Below, piece by piece: positions 1 to 7,406 of a stretch of 20,890 bases of DNA; position 1 is the first letter of the stretch; each line of letters starts with the position of its first letter. Position numbers and translations under genes: made by a program. Origin of the DNA: an uncultured Slackia sp. (GTDB lineage Bacteria > Actinomycetota > Coriobacteriia > Coriobacteriales > Eggerthellaceae); assembly GCA_934646845.1 (NCBI GenBank), contig CAKUEV010000012.1:1-20890 (forward strand), written 5' to 3'. Under the pieces are notes generated by a model. The model was not told the DNA's origin. It did no database searches and saw only the letters and a program-made list of their open reading frames with translations.

Positions 1-450
1 CTCCAAGGCGGCGCAATGTGTAAGCATATCGATAAGATTTTCGTCGGCCACGCCCTGCTTGTTCGACTCGCCATCGTTGACTTCGATAAGCACGTCCTGC
101 ACAATGCCGGCCGCCGCGGCCAATCGATCGATTTTATCGGCATGGTTTTCCTGGCACAAAGAATGGATGAGGCATGCACGCCCCACCACCTTGTCGAGCT
201 GGCGCGACTGGATATTGCCAATAAAATGCCAGTTCTCGTTCGGAAACGCATCGTGCTTGCGAACGAGTTCATCGGGGCGGTTTTCCCCGAAATCGTGAAT
301 GCCCGCCTCGATCGCCTCGGAAACCGCATCGAGCCCCACGGTCTTCGACACGCCAATGACGCGCACATCGCTTCGAGCACGGCCCGCAGCTGCGCACGCC
401 TCCTCGACGGATTCTTCGACAGATTCCCAACGTTGTTCCAACGTAGCCAT
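1..450 (-). CDS. yggS: YggS/PLPBP-family pyridoxal phosphate-binding protein (3' end cut by window)
   Basis: The 150 visible residues begin MATLEQRWESVEES and form the N-terminal two thirds of a PLP homeostasis protein (alanine-racemase-like TIM barrel, not known to act as a racemase). The PLP-binding lysine is K36 in VIGVSKT. Further family blocks are FGENRPDEL (usually FGEN-Q-E) and NWHFIGNIQSRQ. The protein is cytoplasmic and buffers PLP, affecting amino-acid and keto-acid balance. The start ATG follows an AGGAAG-type ribosome site that overlaps the stop codon of pgeF, 14 nt upstream, so the two are probably co-transcribed and translationally coupled. ftsZ-yfiH-yggS is a standard order in Actinobacteria, where sepF often comes next (outside this window). 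The gene continues past position 1, so the C-terminus is unseen. Confidence 0.93.
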   Translation of the reverse strand, partial: MATLEQRWESVEESVEEACAAAGRARSDVRVIGVSKTVGLDAVSEAIEAGIHDFGENRPDELVRKHDAFPNENWHFIGNIQSRQLDKVVGRACLIHSLCQENHADKIDRLAAAAGIVQDVLIEVNDGESNKQGVADENLIDMLTHCAALE

Positions 451-464
451 AAGAAAGCTTCTTC

Positions 465-1316
465 CTATCCAAGAATACGAGCCGCAAACGCGCCATGGCG
501 ACCGCACGTGCCGCCCGAAGCGCGATACGAATAAAAATGCTCACCGGCATCGCACACCGTGCACATATCGACATCGGCGATACGCTCAGGCGCAACGCCC
601 ATGCTCGCAAAGCCGCAGCGCAGCGCAGCGCCCATATCGACATGGCGCTCATCGACCAAACTTGCCTCGCCAAACGTATCGAAAAACTGCTTGGCGACTT
701 CTTCGCCAACCTCGAAATGGCACGCGTGGATATAGGGGCCGATATACACGTTGAAGCGCTCGGGAGGCTCGCCCGTAAGTTCGCAAAGCGTCGAAAGCGC
801 CGTTGCCCAGGCGCCATACACGACGCCGCGCCACCCGCAATGCGCCACGGCGAACTTGCCGGAAGGCGCCACGATAATCACAGGCGTGCAATCGGCGAAG
901 CACAGCAAGGCCGCGACATCGTCGCACCCCACGGCGACCGCGTCGCTGCCTTCGGCCGCGAACTCCCGCGTCTCGGCGATATCGCCAGCGTTTTCGCACA
1001 CGGCGACATCGGCGCCATGCACCTGGTTGGGCACAATAAGCCTCGATGGATCGATGCCGAACGCCTCGCAGACCCTGCGGCGATTCTCACGCACGCTTTC
1101 GGGGTCGTCGTCGACATGAAGGCCCAGATTCAACGAATCATACGGCGGCTCGCTCGCACCGCCCGAACGCTCGGTAAACGCGATGCGCACGCCGCACGCT
1201 TCGAACAGGGCTTCATCGGTAAATGCGGTCAGGTTAGAAAAACGACCCTCGACAAGCCGCGGGAGCGGCAAATCGAGGGTCGCTTCAAGCCCTGACGCGT
1301 TAGTCATACCCGTCAT
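465..1316 (-). CDS. pgeF: Peptidoglycan editing factor PgeF / YfiH (laccase-domain, multicopper-polyphenol-oxidase-like family)
   Basis: The 283-residue protein has the complete YfiH fold. The three conserved metal ligands are visible: H100 in PNQVHGADV, C143 in FADCTPVII and H159 in AVAHCGWRG, followed by YIGPYIHACHFEVGEEV. In E. coli the homologue removes wrongly built UDP-MurNAc-L-Ser precursors; mammalian and some bacterial relatives act as purine nucleoside phosphorylases, so the exact activity is uncertain. Placement directly after ftsZ in a peptidoglycan cluster favours the editing role. The start chosen is the first ATG, 17 nt after the ftsZ stop, with GGAAG about 10 nt upstream. An in-frame ATG three codons later is an alternative. 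The gene is cytoplasmic and likely co-transcribed with ftsZ and yggS. Confidence 0.93.
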   Translation of the reverse strand: MTGMTNASGLEATLDLPLPRLVEGRFSNLTAFTDEALFEACGVRIAFTERSGGASEPPYDSLNLGLHVDDDPESVRENRRRVCEAFGIDPSRLIVPNQVHGADVAVCENAGDIAETREFAAEGSDAVAVGCDDVAALLCFADCTPVIIVAPSGKFAVAHCGWRGVVYGAWATALSTLCELTGEPPERFNVYIGPYIHACHFEVGEEVAKQFFDTFGEASLVDERHVDMGAALRCGFASMGVAPERIADVDMCTVCDAGEHFYSYRASGGTCGRHGAFAARILG

Positions 1317-1333
1317 GGCACATCGCTTCCGTT

Positions 1334-2509
1334 TTATCGACGACGAAGGAAATCGGGAATGTACTCCTCGTCGGCGACGCGCGTAGATGCAGCATTCATC
1401 GAAGATGCGGCAGGAGACGCGGCATGGGTTTGGTTAGAGGTGTAGGTGTCGCGGCCAAAAGCGCCAACCGTGGAGCCCGACGCGGGAGTCGAAACAGCCT
1501 GGGTTGCCGCAAACAAATCGTTGCGGGCGGAATCAAAGTCCATCGCAGCCTGAGACTGACGCGCAAAGCCCGTAGCGATAACGGTGATACGAATCTGGTC
1601 GCCCAGGGTGTCGTCGATGATCTGGCCGTAGATGATGTTGGCATCTTCGTCGACAACGGCCTCCATAGCGCGCGCCGCAGCGTCGACTTCGGCGAGCGTA
1701 AGGTCGCTGCCGCCGGCGATGGAGAACAGAACGCGGCTTGCGCCCTGGATGGAAGCCTCGAGCAGGTTGGAGTTGATGGCCTGCGTCGCAGCGTCGAGGG
1801 CGCGATTCTCGCCCGTGCCAAAGCCAATGCCCATCATGGCCGTGCCGGCGTCCTTCATGACGGTGCGGATGTCAGCGAAGTCGAGGTTGATCAGGCCAGG
1901 AATGGTAATGAGGTCAGTAACGCCCTGGATGCCTTGGCGAAGCGTATCGTCGGCAATGCGGAACGCATCGAGCGCAGAAGTCTTCTTGTCGATGACCTCG
2001 AGCAGACGGTCGTTCGGGATAACAATGAGGGTGTCGACCTTCTGGGAAAGCAGATCGCAGCCCTGCTCGGCCTGGTTGCGGCGAACGCGGCCTTCGAAGC
2101 CGAACGGCTTGGTGACGATACCAACCGTGAGCGCGCCAATTTCCTCACGGGCGATTTCAGCAACCACCGGAGCTGCGCCCGTGCCCGTGCCGCCGCCTTC
2201 GCCAGCAGTCACGAAGACCATGTCGGCCTCGGCCAGAGCCTCGCGAATCTCGGAGCGAGATTCCTCGGCAGCCTGGCAACCGATTTCGGGGTTTGCGCCA
2301 GCGCCCAAGCCGCGCGTCAACTCTTCGCCGATATGGATAGTTTTATCGGCCTGCGACATAAGCAGCGCCTGCTTGTCGGTGTTGACGGCGATGAACTCGA
2401 CGCCTTTCAGGCCAGCTTCAACCATACGGTTGACGGCGTTGGTGCCGCCACCGCCGACGCCAACGACCTTAATGACGGCCAGATGCTCTGAACCAACAGT
2501 TTTCGCCAT
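1334..2509 (-). CDS. ftsZ: Cell division protein FtsZ
   Basis: This is the tubulin-like GTPase that forms the septal Z-ring. In the 391-residue protein the GTP-binding signature GGGTGTG is at residues 105-111, the N-terminal glycine loop [13 protein letters not shown] at 17-29, and the T7 synergy loop NLDFADI near 208-214. After the globular core a Ser/Thr/Ala-rich linker of about 60 residues leads to the C-terminal peptide [10 protein letters not shown], the docking tail for membrane anchors; SepF is the expected partner, since no ftsA is present here. The reading frame extends seven codons further upstream, but the start at 2509 is preferred because GGAGGA lies directly before it and the protein then begins [17 protein letters not shown]. 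The gene has its own 443-bp upstream spacer with a candidate promoter. Confidence 0.97.
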   Translation of the reverse strand: MAKTVGSEHLAVIKVVGVGGGGTNAVNRMVEAGLKGVEFIAVNTDKQALLMSQADKTIHIGEELTRGLGAGANPEIGCQAAEESRSEIREALAEADMVFVTAGEGGGTGTGAAPVVAEIAREEIGALTVGIVTKPFGFEGRVRRNQAEQGCDLLSQKVDTLIVIPNDRLLEVIDKKTSALDAFRIADDTLRQGIQGVTDLITIPGLINLDFADIRTVMKDAGTAMMGIGFGTGENRALDAATQAINSNLLEASIQGASRVLFSIAGGSDLTLAEVDAAARAMEAVVDEDANIIYGQIIDDTLGDQIRITVIATGFARQSQAAMDFDSARNDLFAATQAVSTPASGSTVGAFGRDTYTSNQTHAASPAASSMNAASTRVADEEYIPDFLRRR

Positions 2510-2579
2510 GTTTCCTCCAACGTGCTGCATTTACGGCTGCGTTTAATCCGCGCCCGCCACGGCAGGCACATAAAATCAA

Positions 2580-2594
2580 TTCTCACTATGAGAA
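2580..2594. promoter_or_regulatory. 15-bp palindrome overlapping the candidate ftsZ transcription start
   Basis: A perfect inverted repeat, TTCTCA-CTA-TGAGAA, abuts the candidate ftsZ -10 box, so the expected transcription start would fall inside it. Such placement is typical of a repressor operator. No known regulator consensus is recognised, so the role is an inference. Confidence 0.4.
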
Positions 2595-2623
2595 ACTATA
2601 ACACGCTTACTTTACACAAACGA
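2595..2623 (-). promoter_or_regulatory. Candidate ftsZ promoter
   Basis: On the minus strand TATAGT (2600-2595) resembles a -10 hexamer. A poor -35 match, TCGTTT, lies 17 bp further upstream. The region is the most AT-rich part of the ftsQ-ftsZ spacer, which is what one expects of a separate ftsZ promoter. It would give a leader of roughly 80 nt. Confidence 0.35.
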
Positions 2624-2713
2624 GCGAGCATTTCAAGGACGGTACCGCCCACAGGAAACGAGCTTCCGTCGAATCACCACGGAAATGGGCGAATTTCGCG
2701 CGAACGAGGAGCG

Positions 2714-2740
2714 CTCCCCCTAGCGCCTCGGGGTTTGAAT
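2714..2740. repeat. Small hairpin in the ftsQ-ftsZ spacer
   Basis: On the minus strand the arms CGAGGCGCT and AGCGC..CTCG enclose an AGGGGG loop, with a 2-nt bulge in one arm. No T-run follows, so it is not an intrinsic terminator. It overlaps the first of two tandem 17-bp repeats. Confidence 0.4.
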
Positions 2741-2757
2741 CGTCCTCGGGTTTGAAT
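2724..2757. repeat. Two tandem copies of a 17-bp near-repeat
   Basis: On the plus strand CGCCTCGGGGTTTGAAT (2724-2740) is followed directly by CGTCCTCGGGTTTGAAT (2741-2757). They share CCTCGGG and TTTGAAT with one substitution and a one-base shift. A third partial match, CCTCGGGTT, lies at 2827-2834 in the arm of the larger inverted repeat. Confidence 0.6.
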
Positions 2758-2818
2758 AATTCCGCACAAACCAGAAATCCCGAATCGCAGGCTTTCTTCA
2801 ATCGGGCAGATGCTCACC

Positions 2819-2930
2819 GTTGGGGCCTCGGGTTCCTGGTTACGAGAGATTCCGCACGAGCCGAACGTGCCAGTGGCACGTTCGTGCGAGCAGGACTGCC
2901 CGAAGCGGAACCAGGGACCCGGGGCCCAAC
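2819..2930. repeat. 112-bp nested inverted repeat between ftsQ and ftsZ
   Basis: The outer arms 2819-2841 and 2909-2930 are complementary over about 22 bp, with one bulge and two non-Watson-Crick positions. A CCGC/GCGG pair (2852-2855 with 2905-2908) lies inside. At the centre a perfect 9-bp stem has arms GAACGTGCC (2863-2871) and GGCACGTTC (2875-2883) around an AGT loop. No T-run follows on either strand, so a simple Rho-independent terminator is unlikely. It starts about 22 nt after the ftsQ stop codon. It could be a structured RNA, a read-through attenuator, an mRNA end-protecting structure or a palindromic repeat element; I cannot decide which from one copy. Confidence 0.65.
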
Positions 2931-2952
2931 CACGTTCCGCCGATGAAATGCT

Positions 2953-3936
2953 CTAGGCCGTCCTCCATGTGGGCGACTTCACCACACGAACGTTGATGTA
3001 GCTCACCTCGCCTGGATGGTCGGCAAGAATCTGCTTGATCACGCGTTCCTTATCGCGCACATCGCTCGCTGCGCCAAACGCGATCTCGACATTCGAATCA
3101 AGCGTGAGCGTCGTGTTCTCGGTCGATGTCGCCGAAACCTGCTTCACCTGATCTTTCAAGTCGGTCGAAAGGCTCGTTACCACGTCGAGCGCGTTTTTCA
3201 CGCTTTCGTCGGTACACACCTTGCCGACTTCGGGCTTCACGCCATACGTCACATCGGTAATGACGAACACGTTCTCGGCGTCTTCGTAGATCTTCGGCGA
3301 AATATTCTGCGCCGCCTCGGAATCTTTATCGGGAATGCGGCACAACCATATTCCGTCAGTCGAAAGCGCCCATGTTTCGGTCGATTTGCCATCGTCGACC
3401 CCGATCTCGACCGTGGCGCCGATTGTGCGCTCGGTCACGGCCAAATTGAGCGTGTTCGGGAACACACGCTGCACGTGCACGTTTTCAACCCACGCATCGC
3501 GCATGATATTGCTTTCGATGGTCGCGGCGTCGACACGCAGAAGCGTGGTGTCGCTCGGCACATTGGCGAGCTGGGCCATTTCGCTTGCCGTAAGGTGCTC
3601 GACGCCGGAAACCGTTACCTGCTGGACCGCGAAAAGATTCGACCAGTATGCGCCCGCGAACACGCCGGCAAGCACGGCGACGGCAACGAGCACAGCGACG
3701 ATTTTGGCCTGGTAGTTTTTGTACGACGCCTGAGCGCGCGCACGGTGGACCGAGCCTCGAGCGCTCGCGGCATCAAGGTCGCCGAGCTTGACCGTGGAAA
3801 CGCGCGGAGCGGCCGAGCCAAGCGTCCGGCGATTCGACGCGCGATACGTCGGCGTGGTGTCGCGACGCACGGGCGCCTGCCCCGAGCGAGCGCGCGGAGC
3901 TTGACGCGTGTTGCGGTTGTTCCTATTCGAAGCCAA
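2953..3936 (-). CDS. ftsQ: Cell division protein FtsQ (POTRA domain)
   Basis: This bitopic divisome protein links FtsZ-side and septal-wall enzymes, working with FtsL and FtsB/DivIC-type partners. It has a long Arg/Ala-rich cytoplasmic tail (residues 1-78), one membrane segment (about 79-98, IVAVLVAVAVLAGVFAGAYW), then an extracellular POTRA domain (about 101-170: FAVQQVTVSGVEHLTASEM ... ENVHVQRVFPNTLNLAVTER) and the FtsQ beta-domain. Length is 327 residues, normal for actinobacterial FtsQ. The start used is TTG at 3936, because GGAGG precedes it by 9 nt and the protein then begins MASNRNNRNT; an upstream in-frame TTG at 3957 lacks such a site. The gene overlaps the end of murB by 14 nt, indicating translational coupling. 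It is the last gene of the packed block before the spacer leading to ftsZ. Confidence 0.92.
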   Translation of the reverse strand: MASNRNNRNTRQAPRARSGQAPVRRDTTPTYRASNRRTLGSAAPRVSTVKLGDLDAASARGSVHRARAQASYKNYQAKIVAVLVAVAVLAGVFAGAYWSNLFAVQQVTVSGVEHLTASEMAQLANVPSDTTLLRVDAATIESNIMRDAWVENVHVQRVFPNTLNLAVTERTIGATVEIGVDDGKSTETWALSTDGIWLCRIPDKDSEAAQNISPKIYEDAENVFVITDVTYGVKPEVGKVCTDESVKNALDVVTSLSTDLKDQVKQVSATSTENTTLTLDSNVEIAFGAASDVRDKERVIKQILADHPGEVSYINVRVVKSPTWRTA

Positions 3937-4834
3937 GGAAGCGCACCTCCGGCACAAGTTCTACACCATAGCGCTCAGCAACCGCGCCCGAGGCGGCATG
4001 GATGAGCGACAATACCTCGACGGCTTTCGCGCCGCCCTTATTCACAATAAAATTCGCATGGCGCTCCGAAATTTGAGCGCCTCCGCACAAGGCTCCTTTA
4101 AGCCCCACGTTTTCAATCAAGCGGCCCACCGATTCGCCTTCGGGGTTGCGGAAAACGCTTCCACACGAAGGCAAACCCAAAGGCTGCGTGATGCGCCTGC
4201 GCTCCTGCGATTTCTCCATAGCGCGACGAATCTCCTGCTCGCTGCCCTCGGCCGTCGCGACTTCGCATTCAAGCACGACTTCATCGAAAGGAATGGACGT
4301 TTCGCGATAGTTCCACTCGATATCACGCGCGGCATATCGGCGAAGGCCCTCCCCCGGCCGCAGCGTGGTGACCGAGACGATGCGCGGGCCCAAGAACTCT
4401 CGGCGCGTGCCGGCATTCATGCGAACGGCACCGCCCACCGTGCCCGGAATGCCCACGGCGAATTCCAGGCCCGAACGGCCAAGGGATGCGGCCTCTCGAA
4501 CAGCCTGCGAAAACCGCAGCCCCGCCCCGAGCGTGAACACGCCCGACTCGGCGTCGAATGCGCACTTCGCAAACCCGGCGCCCAGGGTAATGACCGCGCC
4601 ATCAAAACCAGCATCGGAAACAAGCAGATTGGAACCTTTGCCAAACATCGTCCAAGGAATGCCGAGCTCGCGGCATGCATCGCACGCAAAAGCGAGCGAA
4701 CGTAAATCGCCTGCCTCGATGAACAAGGCCGCAGGACCGCCGATTCGTATGGTGGTATGTCGGCTCAACGGCTCGTTTTCGAGCACGAAGCCCGAAAACT
4801 CGTCGCCCAAAAGCCGTGCAAGGCTCCGCATCAT
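3923..4834 (-). CDS. murB: UDP-N-acetylenolpyruvoylglucosamine reductase MurB
   Basis: This cytoplasmic FAD enzyme reduces UDP-GlcNAc-enolpyruvate to UDP-MurNAc with NADPH. FAD-binding blocks are visible: HTTIRIGGPA near residues 26-35, FGKGSNLLV near 64-72 and GLEFAVGIPGTVGGAVRMNAGT near 122-143. The catalytic serine is S226 in PSCGSVFRNP, followed by GLKGALCGGAQISERHANFIVN; the conserved late glutamate lies in ELVPEVRFLG. The 303-residue size and compact end fit the Gram-positive type II form. The frame is open upstream to 4885, but that part overlaps the end of murC and carries no family sequence. The ATG at 4834 (or the next one at 4831) is preferred, 7 nt after the murC stop, with AGAGG about 12 nt upstream. 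Starts here are somewhat uncertain. Confidence 0.94.
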   Translation of the reverse strand: MMRSLARLLGDEFSGFVLENEPLSRHTTIRIGGPAALFIEAGDLRSLAFACDACRELGIPWTMFGKGSNLLVSDAGFDGAVITLGAGFAKCAFDAESGVFTLGAGLRFSQAVREAASLGRSGLEFAVGIPGTVGGAVRMNAGTRREFLGPRIVSVTTLRPGEGLRRYAARDIEWNYRETSIPFDEVVLECEVATAEGSEQEIRRAMEKSQERRRITQPLGLPSCGSVFRNPEGESVGRLIENVGLKGALCGGAQISERHANFIVNKGGAKAVEVLSLIHAASGAVAERYGVELVPEVRFLGFE

Positions 4835-4841
4835 GGCGATG

Positions 4842-6233
4842 CTAAGCCTCTTCGCGAGAAAGCTCGGCGAGAATCTTCTTGCCAAACGTCGTCACGTCGC
4901 CGGCGCCCATGGTGATGAGCAGGTCGCCCTCTTTCAGCTTCGAGGCGACCAGTGCCGGCGTTGCTTCCTTGCTCGGCTCGTATGTCACATCGGCAACGTG
5001 GCCGTTCTGCTTCACGGCGTTGGCGATAAGGCTGCCATCGACGCCTTCGATAGGAGCCTCTCCCGCCGCGTATACATCCATGAGCACGAGCTCATCGGCA
5101 TCGTTAAACGCTTCGCCGAACTCGCCCGCGAGCGACTCGGTGCGAGAGTAGCGATGGGGCTGGAACAACACGACCACGCGCTTGAAATCGAGCGCGGCAG
5201 CAGCGGCCAGGGTTGCCTTGATCTCGGTGGGATGATGGGCGTAATCGTCAACGACGGTCACGCCGCACGCCTCACCCACCAGGTCGAAACGACGACGAAC
5301 GCCCTGGAAATTCGAAAGGGATGCAGCGGCCGCAGCGGCGTCTTCGCCAAGCGCCCACAAAACGGAAATCACGCCTGCGGCATTGAGCGCGTTATGGATG
5401 CCGGGGTTGCACTTCAATTCGACATCGACCGTAGTGCCATCGGCGAACGTGAGCGTGAACAGCGAGCCCACGCCATGCGTGCGGTAGTTCGAAATGCGCG
5501 TGTCGCAGCCCTCGCCAAAGCCATAGGCAACCACGCGACGGCCGCTTTTCTTGGCGAGCTCCACGAGCTTGGGATCCTCGCCGCACACGACAACGGCGCC
5601 TTCCTCGGGCACCGATTGCATGAACTGCAGAAACGTCGCGCGAATCTCCTCGATGCCGCCCGTGTAATGGTCCAAGTGGTCGGCTTCGACATTAGTGACG
5701 AGCGCGACATAGGGAGACAGGTTCAAGAACGACCCGTCGCTCTCGTCTGCCTCAACAACGTAATATTCGCCCTTGCCCGAAACGGCATTGGTGTGATAGG
5801 CGTCCACAATGCCGCCCACGACAAACGTTGGCTCAAGGCCCAAAGCGTCGGTCGCAGTGGCGAGCATCGAAGACGTCGTGGTTTTGCCGTGGGTGCCACA
5901 GGCCGCAAGCGTTTTCTTGCCGCGACCAAGCTCGGCAAGCATGTGGGCGCGATGCCATACGGCAATGCCCAGCTCGCGCGCGCGGGCAAGCTCGGGATTG
6001 GTTTCGGGAATGGCAGTAGAAATGACCACGGCATCGATATCGTCGGTCACATGCTTGGCATCGTGGCCGATGAAAATAGGAATGCCGGCGGCAACCAAGT
6101 CGTCGGTATAGCGCGACGACTTCATGTCGGAGCCGCTCACGCGCATGCCCGCATCGGCTGCAACACGAGCGATACCGCTCATGCCCACGCCGCCAACGCC
6201 GATAAAATGCACGCGTTTGCAATTATCCGTCAT
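4842..6233 (-). CDS. murC: UDP-N-acetylmuramate--L-alanine ligase MurC
   Basis: MurC uses ATP to add L-alanine to UDP-MurNAc, the first step of stem peptide synthesis, in the cytoplasm. The N-terminal nucleotide-sugar fold has HFIGVGGVGMSGIA (residues 9-22). The ATP P-loop GTHGKTTT is at 113-120, then EADESDGSFL near 161-170 and NVEADHLDHY near 181-190. The C-terminal ligase domain has DDYAHHPTEI and FQPHRYSRT. At 463 residues it is full length. The start at 6233 is chosen because GGAGG precedes it by 9 nt and the protein begins MTDNCKRVHFIGVGGVG; the frame extends upstream to 6287 without homology. A 63-nt gap separates it from murG, one of the larger gaps within the packed block, but I see no terminator there. 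Confidence 0.96.
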   Translation of the reverse strand: MTDNCKRVHFIGVGGVGMSGIARVAADAGMRVSGSDMKSSRYTDDLVAAGIPIFIGHDAKHVTDDIDAVVISTAIPETNPELARARELGIAVWHRAHMLAELGRGKKTLAACGTHGKTTTSSMLATATDALGLEPTFVVGGIVDAYHTNAVSGKGEYYVVEADESDGSFLNLSPYVALVTNVEADHLDHYTGGIEEIRATFLQFMQSVPEEGAVVVCGEDPKLVELAKKSGRRVVAYGFGEGCDTRISNYRTHGVGSLFTLTFADGTTVDVELKCNPGIHNALNAAGVISVLWALGEDAAAAAASLSNFQGVRRRFDLVGEACGVTVVDDYAHHPTEIKATLAAAAALDFKRVVVLFQPHRYSRTESLAGEFGEAFNDADELVLMDVYAAGEAPIEGVDGSLIANAVKQNGHVADVTYEPSKEATPALVASKLKEGDLLITMGAGDVTTFGKKILAELSREEA

Positions 6234-6296
6234 TTGTTCATGCCTCCTCGAACCGAACGGGCGCATAAGCGCCCCGTATTTCAGCAATCGGTTATT

Positions 6297-7406
6297 CTAT
6301 CGCAGCGCACCACGCATCGCCGCATCAACCACAACATCAGCCAATTTCGCTGCGGCGTTTTCAGTCTCGAACGTTGCGGCGGCAGCGCGCATGCGATCGC
6401 GCAAATCCGCGTCGGTCGCCAAAGCGAGCACCTTGTTCGCGAATTCTTCGCTATCGAGCTCGGAATCGGCCATCATTTCCGCCGCGCCGCGCTCAACATA
6501 CGCACGCGCGTTGGTGGTTTGATGGTCTTCGGCCGCATAGGGAAACGGCACGAGCAAGGCAGGCAACCCCAGCGCCGAAATCTCAGCGAGAGACGTAGCG
6601 CCCGCGCGCGAAATCGTGCAATCGGCCGCACGCAGGGTTTCCGCCATGCGGTCTTGATACGGCATCACGGTCCAGCGAGCAGCCTCTTCATCGGTCAAAG
6701 CGAGCTCTGCGCACGTCGCCTCGTATTCCTTCGGCCCCGTGATATGCACCACGTACAATCCATCAATCGCAAGCAACTGCTTTTTGAGCAACGATATGGC
6801 GGCATTGATATGGCGCGCGCCCAGGCTGCCGCCGAAAACGAGCAGCATCGTGGCATCCTGCGGAATGCCCAGCATCTCCCTGCCCTGCTCGCGCGTTGCA
6901 GAAAGCACCGAAGAACGCACCGGATTGCCCGTGACAATGAGCTTGGACGCGTCGGCGATGTCTTTGCCAGCGACCTCATAGGTGAGCGCGACGGCAGCGG
7001 CTTTCTTGCCCAAGAATTTATTCGCCATGCCCATGACGGAATTCTGCTCATGCACGACCACCGGCACGTTCAGCTGCTCGGCCGCCATGCCCACCGGAAT
7101 GGACACGTAGCCCCCAAAGCCGACAACGGCATCGGGACGAACTTCGCACATCCACGCCTTCGCCTTGCGGGCCGAGCGCAAAATTTTCAGCGAAGAGGTA
7201 ACGAGCGTATGGGGACGCTCGCGATCGAACCCCGAAGCCTCGAAAGCCACGAACGGAATGTCGGTTTGACCAACCAAGCGCGCCTCAACGCCCTGCGGCG
7301 TGCCGGCGAAAAACACCTCGTGGCCGCATTCTTGCAAAATCTCAGCCAGCGCAAGAGCGGGGTTGATGTGGCCGGCCGTGCCGCCGCCCGTAAGAACGAA
7401 TTTCAT
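6297..7406 (-). CDS. murG: UDP-GlcNAc:undecaprenyl-PP-MurNAc-pentapeptide GlcNAc transferase MurG
   Basis: MurG is a peripheral membrane GT28 glycosyltransferase that converts lipid I to lipid II on the inner face of the membrane. The 369-residue protein opens with the glycine-rich acceptor loop LTGGGTAGHINPALALAE. It continues with VGFGGYVSIP and HEQNSVMGMANKFL. The donor-binding half contains GNPVRSSV, FGGSLGARHIN and SRAGATSLAEISALGLPALLVPFPYAAEDHQTTNA (written in pieces: the UDP-GlcNAc signature is SRAG-TSLAE and PFPYA-EDHQT-NA). The ATG overlaps the TGA of ftsW by four bases, so translation of the two is coupled. Flippase and polymerase partners act next; FtsW is encoded immediately upstream. 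Confidence 0.96.
   Translation of the reverse strand: MKFVLTGGGTAGHINPALALAEILQECGHEVFFAGTPQGVEARLVGQTDIPFVAFEASGFDRERPHTLVTSSLKILRSARKAKAWMCEVRPDAVVGFGGYVSIPVGMAAEQLNVPVVVHEQNSVMGMANKFLGKKAAAVALTYEVAGKDIADASKLIVTGNPVRSSVLSATREQGREMLGIPQDATMLLVFGGSLGARHINAAISLLKKQLLAIDGLYVVHITGPKEYEATCAELALTDEEAARWTVMPYQDRMAETLRAADCTISRAGATSLAEISALGLPALLVPFPYAAEDHQTTNARAYVERGAAEMMADSELDSEEFANKVLALATDADLRDRMRAAAATFETENAAAKLADVVVDAAMRGALR

Noticed and set aside
2724..2757. CRISPR-like repeat
   Set aside because: Only two directly adjacent 17-bp units with no spacers and no cas genes.
2607..2801. Possible 64-residue protein in the ftsQ-ftsZ spacer (minus strand)
   Set aside because: It starts with TTG without a clear ribosome site, runs through the tandem repeats and ends inside the candidate promoter region. 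I could not recognise any family. A conserved reading frame in relatives would revive it.
2752..2946. Possible 64-residue plus-strand protein in the same spacer
   Set aside because: It is read across the nested inverted repeat, has no ribosome site and shows no protein-like pattern.
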